The notes: generated by a model from the sequence alone, not told the origin. A DNA stretch of 50,104 nt from Gammaproteobacteria bacterium (GCA_020054325.1 JAGVLG010000062.1:1-50104); one strand, 5' to 3'; shown: positions 17,414 through 26,569, numbered from the stretch's first letter. Translations and numbers: made by a program.

Positions 17414-18893
17414 AAATTTACATCGTTTGATTTTTATTCAATATACTTTGATTAAAAATTTAATTGTTAGAAGACAACAATCGCAAGCTATTCGTTTGCG
17501 CCAAACATGTGAAGAATTAGGACCTATATTTATTAAATTCGGCCAATTATTATCAACTCGAGCTGATTTATTGCCGGATGAGTTTGTCACTGAATTGTCA
17601 AAATTACAAGATCAAGTGCCACCATTTTGTAGTGAGCAAGCACAGGTAATGATAGAAAAATCCCTAGGCGCGCCAATTTCACAATTATTTGCAACTTTTG
17701 ATGCTACACCATTAGCGTCTGCTTCAATAGCGCAAGTACATGCTGCAACTTTACACGATGGCACTGCAGTAGTTGTAAAAGTGCTACGCCCAAATATCAA
17801 AAGGCATGTGGCTCGCGACATAGAAATTCTAATGTTTATTGCCAAAATTTTAGATAAATTTTGGAGTTTGGCGCGGCAGTTCAAACCATATGCGGTCGTT
17901 TTGGAAATTAAAAAAAGTTTATATGATGAGCTTGATTTGATGCGTGAAGCCGCAAATGCATCGCAACTACGACGCAACTTCATGAATTCACACTTACTGT
18001 ATGTACCTCAGATTTATTGGTCACATACTAAGTCTGATGTATTAACTATAGAAAGAATATATGGCATTCCTGTTTCTAACATTAAAGCTTTACAGGAACA
18101 AGGCACAGATTTAAAAAGACTCTCTGAGCGCGGTGTAGAAATATTTTTTACTCAAGTATTTCGAGATTGTTTTTTTCATGCAGATATGCATCCTGGCAAT
18201 GTTTGGGTTTCGCAAGAAACTCCAGAAAATCCAAAATATTTAGCTTTGGATTTTGGAATCATCGGTACTTTGGGACCGCAAGATCAGCATTATTTAGCTG
18301 AAAATTTCCTAGCTTTTTTTAAACGTGACTATCGACGCGTTGCTCAATTGCACATTGAATCTGGCTGGGTTCCGAAATCAACCAGAATAGATGAGTTCGA
18401 AGCTGCGATCCGTTGTGTTTGTGAACCAATTTTTGAAAAACCCTTAAAAGATATTTCATTTGGTAAAACCCTATTGCGACTATTCCAGACAGCAAGACGT
18501 TTCGATATGCACATTCAACCACAATTAATATTACTACAAAAAACATTAATAAGCGTTGAAGGCCTGGGACGACAATTATACCCAAACCTAGATTTATGGA
18601 ATACTGCTAAACCATTTTTAGAAAATTGGGTGCAAAGCAGAATAGGTGGTAATTCTTTGATGCGTAAATTACGTAGCTACGCGCCGTATTGGCTAGAAAA
18701 AATGCCAGATCTACCTGGTCTTATTTATCAAAGCCTACAAAATAACTCACAGACTGGAAATATTATTAATCATTCAGATACTACATTAGCTGCAAAAAAT
18801 TCATCTGTTTGGTATTATTTTCTATTAGGGGCTACAACTTCTTTAGTTGCTGGCCTAGGTTCTGCATGGCTAACATATACTCTATTGAGGTAA
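17400..18893 (+). CDS. ubiB: Ubiquinone biosynthesis protein UbiB
   Basis: 497 residues. The atypical-kinase KxGQ motif is present in IFIKFGQLLSTRADLLPDEF, the Ala-rich loop as PLASASIAQVHAA, and the catalytic region as FFHADMHPGNVW with ALDFGIIGTLG. The C-terminus has a hydrophobic membrane anchor (about 472-495). UbiB is an ADCK-type ATPase/kinase that promotes ubiquinone synthesis, perhaps by extracting precursors from the membrane. It begins inside the end of ubiJ. Confidence 0.96.
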   Translation: MQVVKNLHRLIFIQYTLIKNLIVRRQQSQAIRLRQTCEELGPIFIKFGQLLSTRADLLPDEFVTELSKLQDQVPPFCSEQAQVMIEKSLGAPISQLFATFDATPLASASIAQVHAATLHDGTAVVVKVLRPNIKRHVARDIEILMFIAKILDKFWSLARQFKPYAVVLEIKKSLYDELDLMREAANASQLRRNFMNSHLLYVPQIYWSHTKSDVLTIERIYGIPVSNIKALQEQGTDLKRLSERGVEIFFTQVFRDCFFHADMHPGNVWVSQETPENPKYLALDFGIIGTLGPQDQHYLAENFLAFFKRDYRRVAQLHIESGWVPKSTRIDEFEAAIRCVCEPIFEKPLKDISFGKTLLRLFQTARRFDMHIQPQLILLQKTLISVEGLGRQLYPNLDLWNTAKPFLENWVQSRIGGNSLMRKLRSYAPYWLEKMPDLPGLIYQSLQNNSQTGNIINHSDTTLAAKNSSVWYYFLLGATTSLVAGLGSAWLTYTLLR

Positions 18894-18896
18894 CAA

Positions 18897-19232
18897 ATGT
18901 CCGATTGTATATTTTGTAAAATTTGTAATGGGGAACTGAACACCGAGTTTCTGTATGAGGATGAATATGTCGTAGTGTTCAAAGATATACGTCCCAAAGC
19001 TGATACGCATTTACTAGTAACCTCTAGAAAGCACATAACTAGCCTCAAAGAAATTAATGAAGTTGAGGATGCCAAATTAATGGCACATATGCTTTGCTTA
19101 TTACCTAAATTAGCCGCACAGTTAAATATTCCAGGATTTAGGACTATAATAAATACCGGAGCCGCTGGCGGCCAAGAAATTGATCATTTGCATTTCCATT
19201 TTCTCGCTGGAAACTTACCAAAATTCGGATAG
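18897..19232 (+). CDS. HIT-family protein (HinT-like)
   Basis: 111 residues. An N-terminal zinc-type CIFCKICNGE, the PxADTHLLV region and the active-site triad HLHFHFLAG are all in family positions. HinT-like enzymes hydrolyse AMP-lysine and aminoacyl-AMP derivatives. The gene starts 3 bp after ubiB and is followed 9 bp later by tatA, an order seen in several gammaproteobacteria. Confidence 0.95.
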   Translation: MSDCIFCKICNGELNTEFLYEDEYVVVFKDIRPKADTHLLVTSRKHITSLKEINEVEDAKLMAHMLCLLPKLAAQLNIPGFRTIINTGAAGGQEIDHLHFHFLAGNLPKFG

Positions 19233-19241
19233 GAGATTAAC

Positions 19242-19412
19242 ATGCTAAATAGCGTTAGCCCTGGATCGTTATTATTGACCTTTCTAATCATTGTATTGCT
19301 ATTCGGTACTAAAAAATTGCGAAGCATCGGAGAGGATTTAGGTCATGCAGTGCGTGGTTTTAGAAAAGCTTTGAATGGTGAAGCTACCGATAACAAAGAT
19401 CCTCAACCTTGA
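19242..19412 (+). CDS. tatA: Twin-arginine translocase subunit TatA
   Basis: 56 residues. One N-terminal helix (LLLTFLIIVLLF) is followed directly by the hinge FG motif, an amphipathic helix (TKKLRSIGEDLGHAVRGFRK) and an acidic tail. TatA multimers form the size-variable path for folded proteins in the Tat system. ATAGGAGATT precedes ATG 19242. The first residues (MLNSVSPG) differ from the usual MGxxS start. Its TGA overlaps the TTG start of tatC, leaving no room for tatB. Confidence 0.92.
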   Translation: MLNSVSPGSLLLTFLIIVLLFGTKKLRSIGEDLGHAVRGFRKALNGEATDNKDPQP

Positions 19413-20140
19413 ACTTGCATCCGCATTTTATTGAAATTAAAAAACGTTTGACTATATGCGGTATGATTCTCGGCTTGGCATTTGCTGTGTGTTTCTATTA
19501 TGCCAACGATATTTATACTTTTATATCTACGCCTATAATCAGCAAATTGCCACAAAATCTCCAACTTATAACTACCAAAGTTACCGCGCCATTTATGGTA
19601 CCATTTAAATTAAGCTTGATAGTATCAATAATTCTATGTGCCCCAATTATAATTTACCATATCTGGCAATTTATTAAGCCAGGCTTATATTTACGCGAAC
19701 GAAAATTAATATACCCAATAATGTTAACCAGTTTGAGTTTATTTTATATTGGCATGATCTTTGCTTGGGTAATAATATGCCCCGTCGCTTTGAAATTCTT
19801 TGCGAGTTCTGCGCCAAATGGTGTATTAGTAATGTTTGACATTGGTGATTATCTAGATTTTATTGTAACTATTATGTTCGCCAGTGGCATTGCTTTTCAA
19901 ATTCCAATTTTAACACAAATTCTAATAAAAACAGAAATTATGTCACTAGAGCAATTAACTGCAAAGCGCAAACATATTATAGTAATTGCATTAATAATTG
20001 GTATGCTACTGGCGCCGCCTGACGTTATCTCTCAACTGTTACTTTCCATACCAATGTGGATATTATTCGAAATGGGTTTGTTATGCTCTAGAAAACGTAG
20101 CACATCACCCAAGATTTTTATTGATAAGATCCAGAATTAG
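19409..20140 (+). CDS. tatC: Twin-arginine translocase subunit TatC
   Basis: 243 residues with six predicted membrane segments. The N-terminal signal-peptide contact reads HFIEIKKRL (usually HLxELRxRL), and the cytoplasmic loop keeps FIKPGLYLRER with its conserved Phe and Glu. PFMVPFKL matches the MxxPF periplasmic region. TatC is the receptor for twin-arginine signal peptides. Start is TTG 19409 inside the tatA stop. The 3' end overlaps the converging gene by 23 bp. Confidence 0.94.
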   Translation: MNLHPHFIEIKKRLTICGMILGLAFAVCFYYANDIYTFISTPIISKLPQNLQLITTKVTAPFMVPFKLSLIVSIILCAPIIIYHIWQFIKPGLYLRERKLIYPIMLTSLSLFYIGMIFAWVIICPVALKFFASSAPNGVLVMFDIGDYLDFIVTIMFASGIAFQIPILTQILIKTEIMSLEQLTAKRKHIIVIALIIGMLLAPPDVISQLLLSIPMWILFEMGLLCSRKRSTSPKIFIDKIQN

Positions 20141-20585
20141 TAATATTACTACTGTGGATTTTATTGCGGATCTCATGCGGAACTCCAGTAAAATCCCCTT
20201 GGTTAATTTTCTTGCATTGTCCGTACGGTACCCAAATCCAGGCATTGCGATCGCCTTCAAGATTTGCACCAGAATCTGCCATATATGGTTTAATCAATCC
20301 ATTACCATGCACATCTACGACTTTACATTTATCCATACCATAATGGCTTTTATTATCTATAGTTTTAGAAGGATTGCTAGTTGGCGATTTGAATAATTTA
20401 GTTTGTGCCTGATCTGCTTCTAAACGTTGTACTTGATTTTGTAATTCTTGAATTTGTTGCTTTAGTTTATTAATTTCTTGAGATTGCTCCAGGCTTTGTG
20501 AGTTATCCGCTACCACACTGGCACTGACTATAGTTGCCAAGCTAAATAGCATGATTTTTTCGACCAGGAATTTAAAGGGATTCAT
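20118..20585 (-). CDS. Secreted protein with coiled coil and a C-terminal Cys domain
   Basis: 155 residues from ATG 20585, which has AGGAAG upstream and gives a proper signal peptide (cleavage after SVVA). A heptad coiled coil follows (SQEINKLKQQIQELQNQVQR), then a ~70-residue domain with two Cys. The NAWIWVPYGQCKKINQGDF stretch loosely recalls the C-terminal motif of DUF2282 (BufA-type) proteins; this is only a visual resemblance. Probably a periplasmic or exported envelope protein. The stop overlaps tatC. Confidence 0.6.
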   Translation of the reverse strand: MNPFKFLVEKIMLFSLATIVSASVVADNSQSLEQSQEINKLKQQIQELQNQVQRLEADQAQTKLFKSPTSNPSKTIDNKSHYGMDKCKVVDVHGNGLIKPYMADSGANLEGDRNAWIWVPYGQCKKINQGDFTGVPHEIRNKIHSSNITNSGSYQ

Positions 20586-20701
20586 ATTACTCTTCCTAAG
20601 TTTAACGATGTTTACAAATATATTGTGATTGACTATTAAACTCAAGAATGTTATAGAAATTTATAGTGACTATATCACGTTTCTAAAAATGGAGATTACA
20701 A

Positions 20702-21382
20702 ATGCAAACTATTGGAGCAAAACTTGGGGAAGCTAGAGCTTCAGCTGCAAGTAGGTATCAAGAATTGGTTATTCGTGCCATCCATGCTTTAGCAGCACAA
20801 TCTGCAAAGGAATCTGATATTGATGCTCATAGTCTACGGAGCGAATTAAACGACAGGAAAGATCAGATAGTCGCTCTCATTAAATTAAGCATCGCATTAG
20901 TAGCTGCCATAATGTTGGTTTCTATCGCCTTAAACATATTTGCCAGTACAAGCCAAATAGCGGCGTTCAGCATTACTAAACTTGGATCACTTGCTAGCTT
21001 TTTTGCGGGCCACACTTATTCATTGGGTATACTAGCAACTGTATTATGTACCGCTAGTGTCTTATTTGTTTCAACCGATATAGCGAAACTTGCGGTACAA
21101 ATTAAATCTAAATCTCCGGATGAATCGTTGTACCAATTATTACTTGATGCTGAAAACGCAGCAACACCGCAATCAACTCCAGATTTGACCCCAAGTGGCA
21201 CACCAGTACCTTGGCAAAGCCCTGAAGAAACAGATGCTAGTTTTAAAACTGCACAGGGTAGTACACTATTTGCGATTGCTGAAGAACATACTGGTGATCG
21301 CGAATCACCAAGCAGCGCTAATAGTTGGGAAGCTGTAGATTCGCAAGATACTAGCAGCCCAAGGCCTACCTTAAGAAGCTAA
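20702..21382 (+). CDS. Hypothetical protein with two membrane segments and a polar tail
   Basis: 226 residues, not recognised. A helical, charged N-terminal third precedes two hydrophobic segments (about residues 59-85 and 103-128). A long Ser/Thr/Glu/Pro-rich acidic tail follows, ending TSSPRPTLRS. There is no signal peptide. A double hairpin of helices plus disordered tail is seen in some secreted effectors of intracellular bacteria, but nothing here proves secretion. GGAG precedes ATG 20702. Its last 12 bp overlap the converging pip gene. Confidence 0.6.
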   Translation: MQTIGAKLGEARASAASRYQELVIRAIHALAAQSAKESDIDAHSLRSELNDRKDQIVALIKLSIALVAAIMLVSIALNIFASTSQIAAFSITKLGSLASFFAGHTYSLGILATVLCTASVLFVSTDIAKLAVQIKSKSPDESLYQLLLDAENAATPQSTPDLTPSGTPVPWQSPEETDASFKTAQGSTLFAIAEEHTGDRESPSSANSWEAVDSQDTSSPRPTLRS

Positions 21383-22315
21383 TTCATTAGTTGCCTGCAC
21401 CAAGGCCGCAGTAATTGCCGGTTCTCTGGCAGCGTGCCCCGCGTGCCGTATTATTTCAAGTTTGGCTTCCGGCCAAGCTTGACTTAATTCATAAGAATTT
21501 TCCAATGGACATACCATGTCATAGCGCCCATGGATAATAATTGCTGGTATATGGGTTATTTTATCGATATTTTCCAAAATCTGATTTTCTTTTATGAAAA
21601 TATTATTTATAAAATAGTGTGTCTCTATAGCAGCCAAACATAAGGCATGATGCGGATTAGTTAATTTCTTTTCGATGTTTGGATTTATCTCCAAAGTCGA
21701 ACACTCAGCTTCCCATAATCCCCAAGCTTTAACTGCAGCCATCCGCGCTACTTCATCTGATCCTTGGATCAAATCATAATATGCTTGTAACGGATTATCA
21801 CGCTTATTTTCAGGAATATGATTAATAAAGTTTTTCCAATGTTCCGGGAAAAATTTTGAAACACCGCCTTCTTTAAATAGCCAATCTAATTCTTTTTGAC
21901 GCCCAAAAAAGGTACCGCGCAGTATCATAGATAACACATATTGTGGGTATTCTTCAGCATATAACAAAGCCAAAGTTGCCCCCCATGAACCACCAAATAG
22001 AACCCACTTCTTAATATCCAGGAACTTACGGATCTTCTCCATATCTTCAACTAGATCCTGAGTAGTGTTGTTCACTAAACAAATATGCGGTGTAGAGCGA
22101 CCACAACCGCGTTGATCAAATAAAATGATACGATAGAGCTTAGGATCAAAAAAGCGGCGATGATCAGTCTCACATGGCGATCCCGGCCCAGGATGCAAAA
22201 AAACTATTGGAATGCCAGTAGGCTCTCCACATTCTTCCACGTACAAGGTATGGATATCATCCACCCGCAAGCTATGCTCAGCATATGGTTTAATAGCTGG
22301 ATACAAAGTAAGCAT
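21371..22315 (-). CDS. pip: Proline iminopeptidase
   Basis: 314 residues, normal for Pip. Alpha/beta-hydrolase features are the oxyanion loop HPGPGSPCE, DQRGCGRSTPH, the nucleophile elbow GGSWGATLAL, the Asp region GRYDMVCP and the catalytic His in RHAGHAA. The enzyme removes N-terminal proline from peptides. Its SD, GGAGGT, lies inside a perfect 12-bp palindrome (22320-22331) four bases from the start. Confidence 0.95.
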   Translation of the reverse strand: MLTLYPAIKPYAEHSLRVDDIHTLYVEECGEPTGIPIVFLHPGPGSPCETDHRRFFDPKLYRIILFDQRGCGRSTPHICLVNNTTQDLVEDMEKIRKFLDIKKWVLFGGSWGATLALLYAEEYPQYVLSMILRGTFFGRQKELDWLFKEGGVSKFFPEHWKNFINHIPENKRDNPLQAYYDLIQGSDEVARMAAVKAWGLWEAECSTLEINPNIEKKLTNPHHALCLAAIETHYFINNIFIKENQILENIDKITHIPAIIIHGRYDMVCPLENSYELSQAWPEAKLEIIRHAGHAAREPAITAALVQATNELAS

Positions 22316-22319
22316 GCGG

Positions 22320-22331
22320 ACCTCCGGAGGT
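22320..22331 (-). promoter_or_regulatory. Palindromic Shine-Dalgarno of pip
   Basis: ACCTCCGGAGGT is self-complementary and includes the GGAGGT ribosome-binding site of pip. It could pair within or between transcripts and mask the site. Confidence 0.35.
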
Positions 22332-22409
22332 AGAAGATAGTATTACTTAAGTGTAATTTAGGATCGGAAATTATGAGAAAGTGAATAGCAAAAATCGCAC
22401 ACGACCTAT

Positions 22410-22430
22410 ACATAATGTCCTACATTATGT
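22410..22430. promoter_or_regulatory. Inverted repeat upstream of pip
   Basis: ACATAATG (22410-22417) and CATTATGT (22423-22430) form a perfect 8-bp inverted repeat with a 5-bp centre, about 95 bp before the pip start. It is a plausible operator, though the bound factor is unknown. Confidence 0.35.
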
Positions 22431-22477
22431 AGTCGCAACTCGTGGCAGCATTAATAAAGTCAATCTCCAACAAACTT

Positions 22478-22537
22478 AGTCCAATTTGGACTATTTTTTC
22501 GGTGTTAGCCTGGGTTCATCACCCAGGCTTTTTTTTT
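22478..22537 (+). terminator. Two consecutive rho-independent terminators facing rightward
   Basis: First stem: AGTCCA/TGGACT (22478-22492) followed by T6. Second stem: AGCCTGGGT/ACCCAGGCT (22507-22529) with a TCATC loop followed by T9. Both U-tracts are on the plus strand, yet no plus-strand gene lies upstream. The second run of T overlaps the typA stop codon. They may end an unannotated small RNA made from the pip–typA gap or block antisense transcription of typA. Confidence 0.75.
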
Positions 22538-24353
22538 AAACCTTACTGCGCTCTTCTCTACGACGATCAATTTCTTTGAGGTATTTCTTACGTAAGCGGA
22601 TTGATTTAGGAGTTACTTCAACTAATTCATCGTCATTGATGAATTCTAAAGCATACTCTAGAGTCAAAGGGATCGGGGTTGTTAAGATGATATTTTCATC
22701 CGAGCCTGATGCCCTAATATTCGTGAGCTGCTTCTCCTTGGTAACATTCACTACTAAATCATTATCACGAGAATGGATCCCAACAATCATCCCTTCATAT
22801 ACTTCAGTTTGCGGTCCGATAAATAATTTTCCGCGTGGTTGTAAATTCCATAAAGAATATGCTGTAGCCTTACCAGCACACATAGATACTAACACCCCAC
22901 TCTTTCTACCATTATCTAACCCAGACACTAACGGACCATAATGATCAAAAACGTGCGTTAGAATACCAGTCCCTGAAGTAGTAGTCATAAATTCGCCGTG
23001 AAACCCAATTAAGCCGCGTGCTGGGATTGAGTATTCTAAGCGAACCCGACCTTTACCATCTGGCAACATATTCTGAATATTACCGCGACGCTCACCCAAA
23101 CGCTGCATGATCGGTCCTTGGTGTTCTTCAGCAACATCCACCACTAGACTTTCATATGGCTCTTGTAACTGACCATCGATTTCTCTCACAATAACCTGCG
23201 GCTGCGATACAGATAATTCATAGCCTTCGCGTCTAATAGTTTCAATAAAAATACTTAATTGTAATTCACCACGCCCAGATACTTTAAATTTATCTGGATC
23301 ATCAGTTTCTTCAATACGTAAAGCAATATTATAAGATGCTTCTTTAAACAAACGTTCACGTAGTTGCCTACTGGTTACAAATTTACCTTCGCGTCCTACA
23401 AATGGCGAAGTATTAATTTGAAATACCATGTTAATAGTAGGTTCATCTACAATTAATGGCGGTAAACCTTCCGGAAAATCTTTAGCGCATACTGTGTCCG
23501 AAATTGTTAAATCTTCGATACCTGTGATCGCAACAATATCTCCAGTTTCAGCAACATCAATTGGCACGCGTTCTAATCCAATGTGACCAAATAATTTCAT
23601 AATTTTTCCGTAACGCACTGTACCGTCGCGAGATACTACTGAAACTGGCTCATTTACTTTAACAGAACCACGAGTTACCCGGCCAACACCAATAATTCCC
23701 ACATAACTCGAGTAATCCAAAAATACGATTTGCATTTGGAACGGACCATCGGAAGAAACTCGAGGTGGCATAACCTTAGAAACAATTAAATCAAATAATG
23801 GATTCATATTGTCTGAAGGTTGATCTAAATCTAAAGTTGCATAACCTTGTAACGCAGAACTATAAATAATTGGAAAATCTAATTGCTCATTATTGGCGCC
23901 TAAATTATCAAATAGATCGAATACTTGATCTACTACCCAATCTGGACGGGCACCAGGCCGATCAACTTTATTCACTACTAATATCGGATTTAAACCTTGT
24001 TTAAATGCTTTTTCAGTAACAAAGCGTGTTTGCGGCATCGGTCCATCAACCGCATCTACCAGCAACAACACCGAGTCAACCATCGATAAAATCCGCTCAA
24101 CCTCTCCGCCAAAATCTGCGTGGCCTGGGGTATCAACAATATTGATTTTATAGTCATTCCATTTAATGGATGTATTTTTCGCAAGTATTGTAATACCGCG
24201 TTCTTTTTCAAGTTCGTTTGAGTCCATAACTCGCTCAACAATTTCAGCCCGGGCATCAAAAGTGCCCGATTGTTGCAGTAATTTATCAACTAAGGTCGTC
24301 TTACCATGGTCAACGTGTGCAATAATTGCAATGTTTCTTAATTTTTCTAACAT
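22536..24353 (-). CDS. typA: Ribosome-associated translational GTPase TypA/BipA
   Basis: 605 residues from ATG 24353, which has GAGGT upstream (the frame is open 11 codons further). G1 is [16 protein letters not shown]2 is ERGITI, G3 is [13 protein letters not shown]4 is [13 protein letters not shown]-like domains III and V and the TypA-specific C-terminus ([20 protein letters not shown]) follow. TypA binds the ribosome and assists 50S assembly under stress or cold. Confidence 0.97.
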   Translation of the reverse strand: MLEKLRNIAIIAHVDHGKTTLVDKLLQQSGTFDARAEIVERVMDSNELEKERGITILAKNTSIKWNDYKINIVDTPGHADFGGEVERILSMVDSVLLLVDAVDGPMPQTRFVTEKAFKQGLNPILVVNKVDRPGARPDWVVDQVFDLFDNLGANNEQLDFPIIYSSALQGYATLDLDQPSDNMNPLFDLIVSKVMPPRVSSDGPFQMQIVFLDYSSYVGIIGVGRVTRGSVKVNEPVSVVSRDGTVRYGKIMKLFGHIGLERVPIDVAETGDIVAITGIEDLTISDTVCAKDFPEGLPPLIVDEPTINMVFQINTSPFVGREGKFVTSRQLRERLFKEASYNIALRIEETDDPDKFKVSGRGELQLSIFIETIRREGYELSVSQPQVIVREIDGQLQEPYESLVVDVAEEHQGPIMQRLGERRGNIQNMLPDGKGRVRLEYSIPARGLIGFHGEFMTTTSGTGILTHVFDHYGPLVSGLDNGRKSGVLVSMCAGKATAYSLWNLQPRGKLFIGPQTEVYEGMIVGIHSRDNDLVVNVTKEKQLTNIRASGSDENIILTTPIPLTLEYALEFINDDELVEVTPKSIRLRKKYLKEIDRRREERSKV

Positions 24354-24404
24354 GATTACCTCAAAAAAGAGTGCGCATACATACAAAATTAACGATTTGC
24401 CTAC

Positions 24405-24410
24405 TATAAT
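24405..24410 (+). promoter_or_regulatory. Consensus -10 box directly before an ATG
   Basis: A perfect TATAAT ends six bases before ATG 24417, so transcription would start at or next to the start codon. The -35 region is poor (TACAAA at best). This suggests a leaderless transcript for the downstream gene. Confidence 0.45.
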
Positions 24411-24416
24411 AGAAAT

Positions 24417-25007
24417 ATGACTACTAGTTTTATTGACCTTAAACCCACGTCAATCAATCAGTGGCAATCTCTAGTCACTGAGGCAAGCAATGCTTGCGAT
24501 ATAAAACTAACCGAAGACATCGAAAGCTATTTAGTGTTTTTACTGATGCGCTTTACTGGATCGCCACAACTAGCGCAAAAAATAATGGCAACTGAACTTT
24601 TAGAAAGCGTAAACCAAAAAGCTAGCCTTAGGTCGATCACCTTACGCGATGTTGGCGACCAATGTCTTCTATATTCCGGATTATTCCCTGGTAGGGCACA
24701 CCGTAGACGGGTTAGATTAAGCTATTACGTCAATATAGGCAAGTCTGCTTATCTAAGTTTATCTAATTTAGATCGTTTTACAGACACTGTACTCTTTGCA
24801 AGCTTAGCTGAACAGTTTGTTAGTTTGATGGATATCTTATGTTCCATGCGCGAAACCAATTCACAAATTGCTGCGCTAGATCCACTTCAAGCGCATGAAA
24901 TCTGGAGTGATACTGGAAGTAAGCATGCACTGCAAACACTAAAAAAGTATAACATTTCTCCTGCAACTGCAATTTTTAACTTACTATTGCCAAAAAATAT
25001 CCACTAA
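24417..25007 (+). CDS. Conserved-looking hypothetical protein, about 196 residues
   Basis: Not recognised. Soluble, mixed alpha/beta appearance, no signal peptide or membrane segment. Features include a basic patch (GRAHRRRVRLSYYVNIGK) in the middle and a C-terminal helix. It diverges from typA with 63 bp between the starts, and no SD is seen before ATG 24417. Codon use and composition match its neighbours, so it looks native rather than acquired. Confidence 0.7.
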   Translation: MTTSFIDLKPTSINQWQSLVTEASNACDIKLTEDIESYLVFLLMRFTGSPQLAQKIMATELLESVNQKASLRSITLRDVGDQCLLYSGLFPGRAHRRRVRLSYYVNIGKSAYLSLSNLDRFTDTVLFASLAEQFVSLMDILCSMRETNSQIAALDPLQAHEIWSDTGSKHALQTLKKYNISPATAIFNLLLPKNIH

Positions 25008-25033
25008 ATTAACGCTAATCTTGGCCATGTAAA

Positions 25034-25063
25034 AATGCCGAACAGATTACCCTGGCCGGCATT
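25034..25063. terminator. Possible terminator hairpin between convergent genes
   Basis: AATGCCG and CGGCATT form a 7-bp stem around a 16-base loop between two converging genes. No strong U-tract follows on either strand, so this is tentative. Confidence 0.3.
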
Positions 25064-25089
25064 ATGGAATAAAATGATATTATTATAAA

Positions 25090-25320
25090 TTAATCACTGA
25101 TCATAGCGCCGCCGACAGCACCTGCAGCAGCACCAATTGCAGCACCTGTACCGACCCCATGACTACCACCAGTAACAGCACCTATACCAGCGCCGACAGC
25201 AGTACCTAATACTGCGCCACCTAATGTATTTTGCTGTGTAGTATTTAAATTATTAGCGCAACCACTAAGCGTTATGCTTGATAAAATTACTGCAGTTGTT
25301 ATGATATTAAGGCTTTTCAT
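25090..25320 (-). CDS. Small glycine-zipper lipoprotein
   Basis: 76 residues from ATG 25320. A signal-peptide II (MKSLNIITTAVILSSITLSGC) has lipobox LSGC, acylated at Cys21. The rest is a glycine-zipper domain (GAVLGTAVGAGIGAVTGG... GAAIGAAAGAVGGAM), the pattern of outer-membrane 17-kDa/SlyB-like proteins that pack or oligomerise in membranes. The exact role is unknown. Confidence 0.8.
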   Translation of the reverse strand: MKSLNIITTAVILSSITLSGCANNLNTTQQNTLGGAVLGTAVGAGIGAVTGGSHGVGTGAAIGAAAGAVGGAMISD

Positions 25321-25480
25321 AATACTTTTACCCTCGTTTTTCTTTAATTTGGCCTGTAACCCGCAGTATAGACTAAATAAAAAACGAGTAATTACAAGCA
25401 AAATAATACAAAGTGTCAAGTTTTCGACACCCTTGCCGTTAACAAATATATAGAGAACTATTTTTGTGCAGGTGAAAAAA

Positions 25481-26458
25481 GTGAAACTATCAAAAGCTGT
25501 CTTAAGTATTTTTAGTGTTATCGGCGCATTTTTAAGTTTAAATGCGTTTGCTTTAACTTTCTCAATTCAGCCGAATTCAGATATTGTTGGTTCAGTACAA
25601 ACTGTAACTGTACAATATGGGGAATCATTCGATTCAATTGGCACAAAATTTGATGTTGGTATTTATGAATTAATTGAAGCTAATCCTGGTGTAGATCCTT
25701 ATGAGCCAGCAAGCGGTACTACTCTAATAATTCCTACACAATATGTTTTACCCAGCGGCCCTAGAAAAGGAATTGTGATTAATTTAGCAGAAATGCGCTT
25801 ATTCTATTTCCATAAAAATTCAAATCTGGTAACCACACATCCAATAGGCGTTGGTCGTAGAGAATGGGAAACACCATTAGCCTCTGGCAAGATTATTGAT
25901 AAGACTAAAGATCCGTATTGGCGCCCACCAGCCTCCATTCGTGCCTGGTATAATTCACGGGATCTTTATTTACCAGATGTTGTACCCCCTGGGCCAGAAA
26001 ACCCTTTGGGCAAATACGCAATGCGGTTATCAATCCCGGGCTATTTAATTCATGGCACTAATATGCCTGGTGGTATTGGGATCCGCAGTAGTAGCGGCTG
26101 CATCCGCATGCACCCTGAAGATATTGAATCGTTATTCTATAAAGTATCTATTGGCGATCCGGTACGTATTGTGCATCAGACTTATAAGGTTGGGCGCTAT
26201 AATGGCCAACTTTATATAGAAGCACACGAACCACTTAGCGGGGAATTATACAATCGTCAAAGCGACAGCGAAAATTTAATGCACGCATTAGAGGCAGCAT
26301 CGGCAACCTCAGTAGGATTTAATGCCGCTAAAAATGCCGCCGAACGTTCCTATGGATACCCCACAAAAATCTATCAAAACACTGCTACATCTCAAGCTGA
26401 ATCTGAAGAAGAAGAATACGCTTCTGATGATTCTGAGTACCGCTATAGATATCAGTAA
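25481..26458 (+). CDS. L,D-transpeptidase (YkuD/ErfK family) with LysM-like domain
   Basis: 325 residues from GTG 25481, favoured because AGGTGA (25470-25475) lies 5 nt upstream; GTG 25466 and 25472 are also in frame. A signal peptide (to NAFA) is followed by a LysM-like region (QTVTVQYGESFDSIGTKF) and the YkuD domain with HGTN and the catalytic SSGCIRMHPED. The C-terminus is Glu-rich. These periplasmic enzymes form 3-3 peptidoglycan crosslinks or attach lipoprotein to the wall. Confidence 0.92.
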   Translation: MKLSKAVLSIFSVIGAFLSLNAFALTFSIQPNSDIVGSVQTVTVQYGESFDSIGTKFDVGIYELIEANPGVDPYEPASGTTLIIPTQYVLPSGPRKGIVINLAEMRLFYFHKNSNLVTTHPIGVGRREWETPLASGKIIDKTKDPYWRPPASIRAWYNSRDLYLPDVVPPGPENPLGKYAMRLSIPGYLIHGTNMPGGIGIRSSSGCIRMHPEDIESLFYKVSIGDPVRIVHQTYKVGRYNGQLYIEAHEPLSGELYNRQSDSENLMHALEAASATSVGFNAAKNAAERSYGYPTKIYQNTATSQAESEEEEYASDDSEYRYRYQ

Positions 26459-26510
26459 GCTTTTAGTATTTCATTAGTAAAATTATAGTTAGAAATTTTT
26501 TTCGTAGCCT

Positions 26511-26553
26511 AAAAAAGAGAATCAGTTTTATACACTAGGTATAAAACTGATTC
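26511..26553 (-). terminator. Rho-independent terminator of the small Cys-rich lipoprotein gene
   Basis: Perfect 14-bp arms GAATCAGTTTTATA (26519-26532) and its complement (26540-26553) with a 7-base loop. On the reverse strand the stem is followed by TCTCTTTTTT, so it ends transcripts of the gene at 26570-26707. Confidence 0.75.
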
Positions 26554-26569
26554 ACAGGTGGAAAAACGC

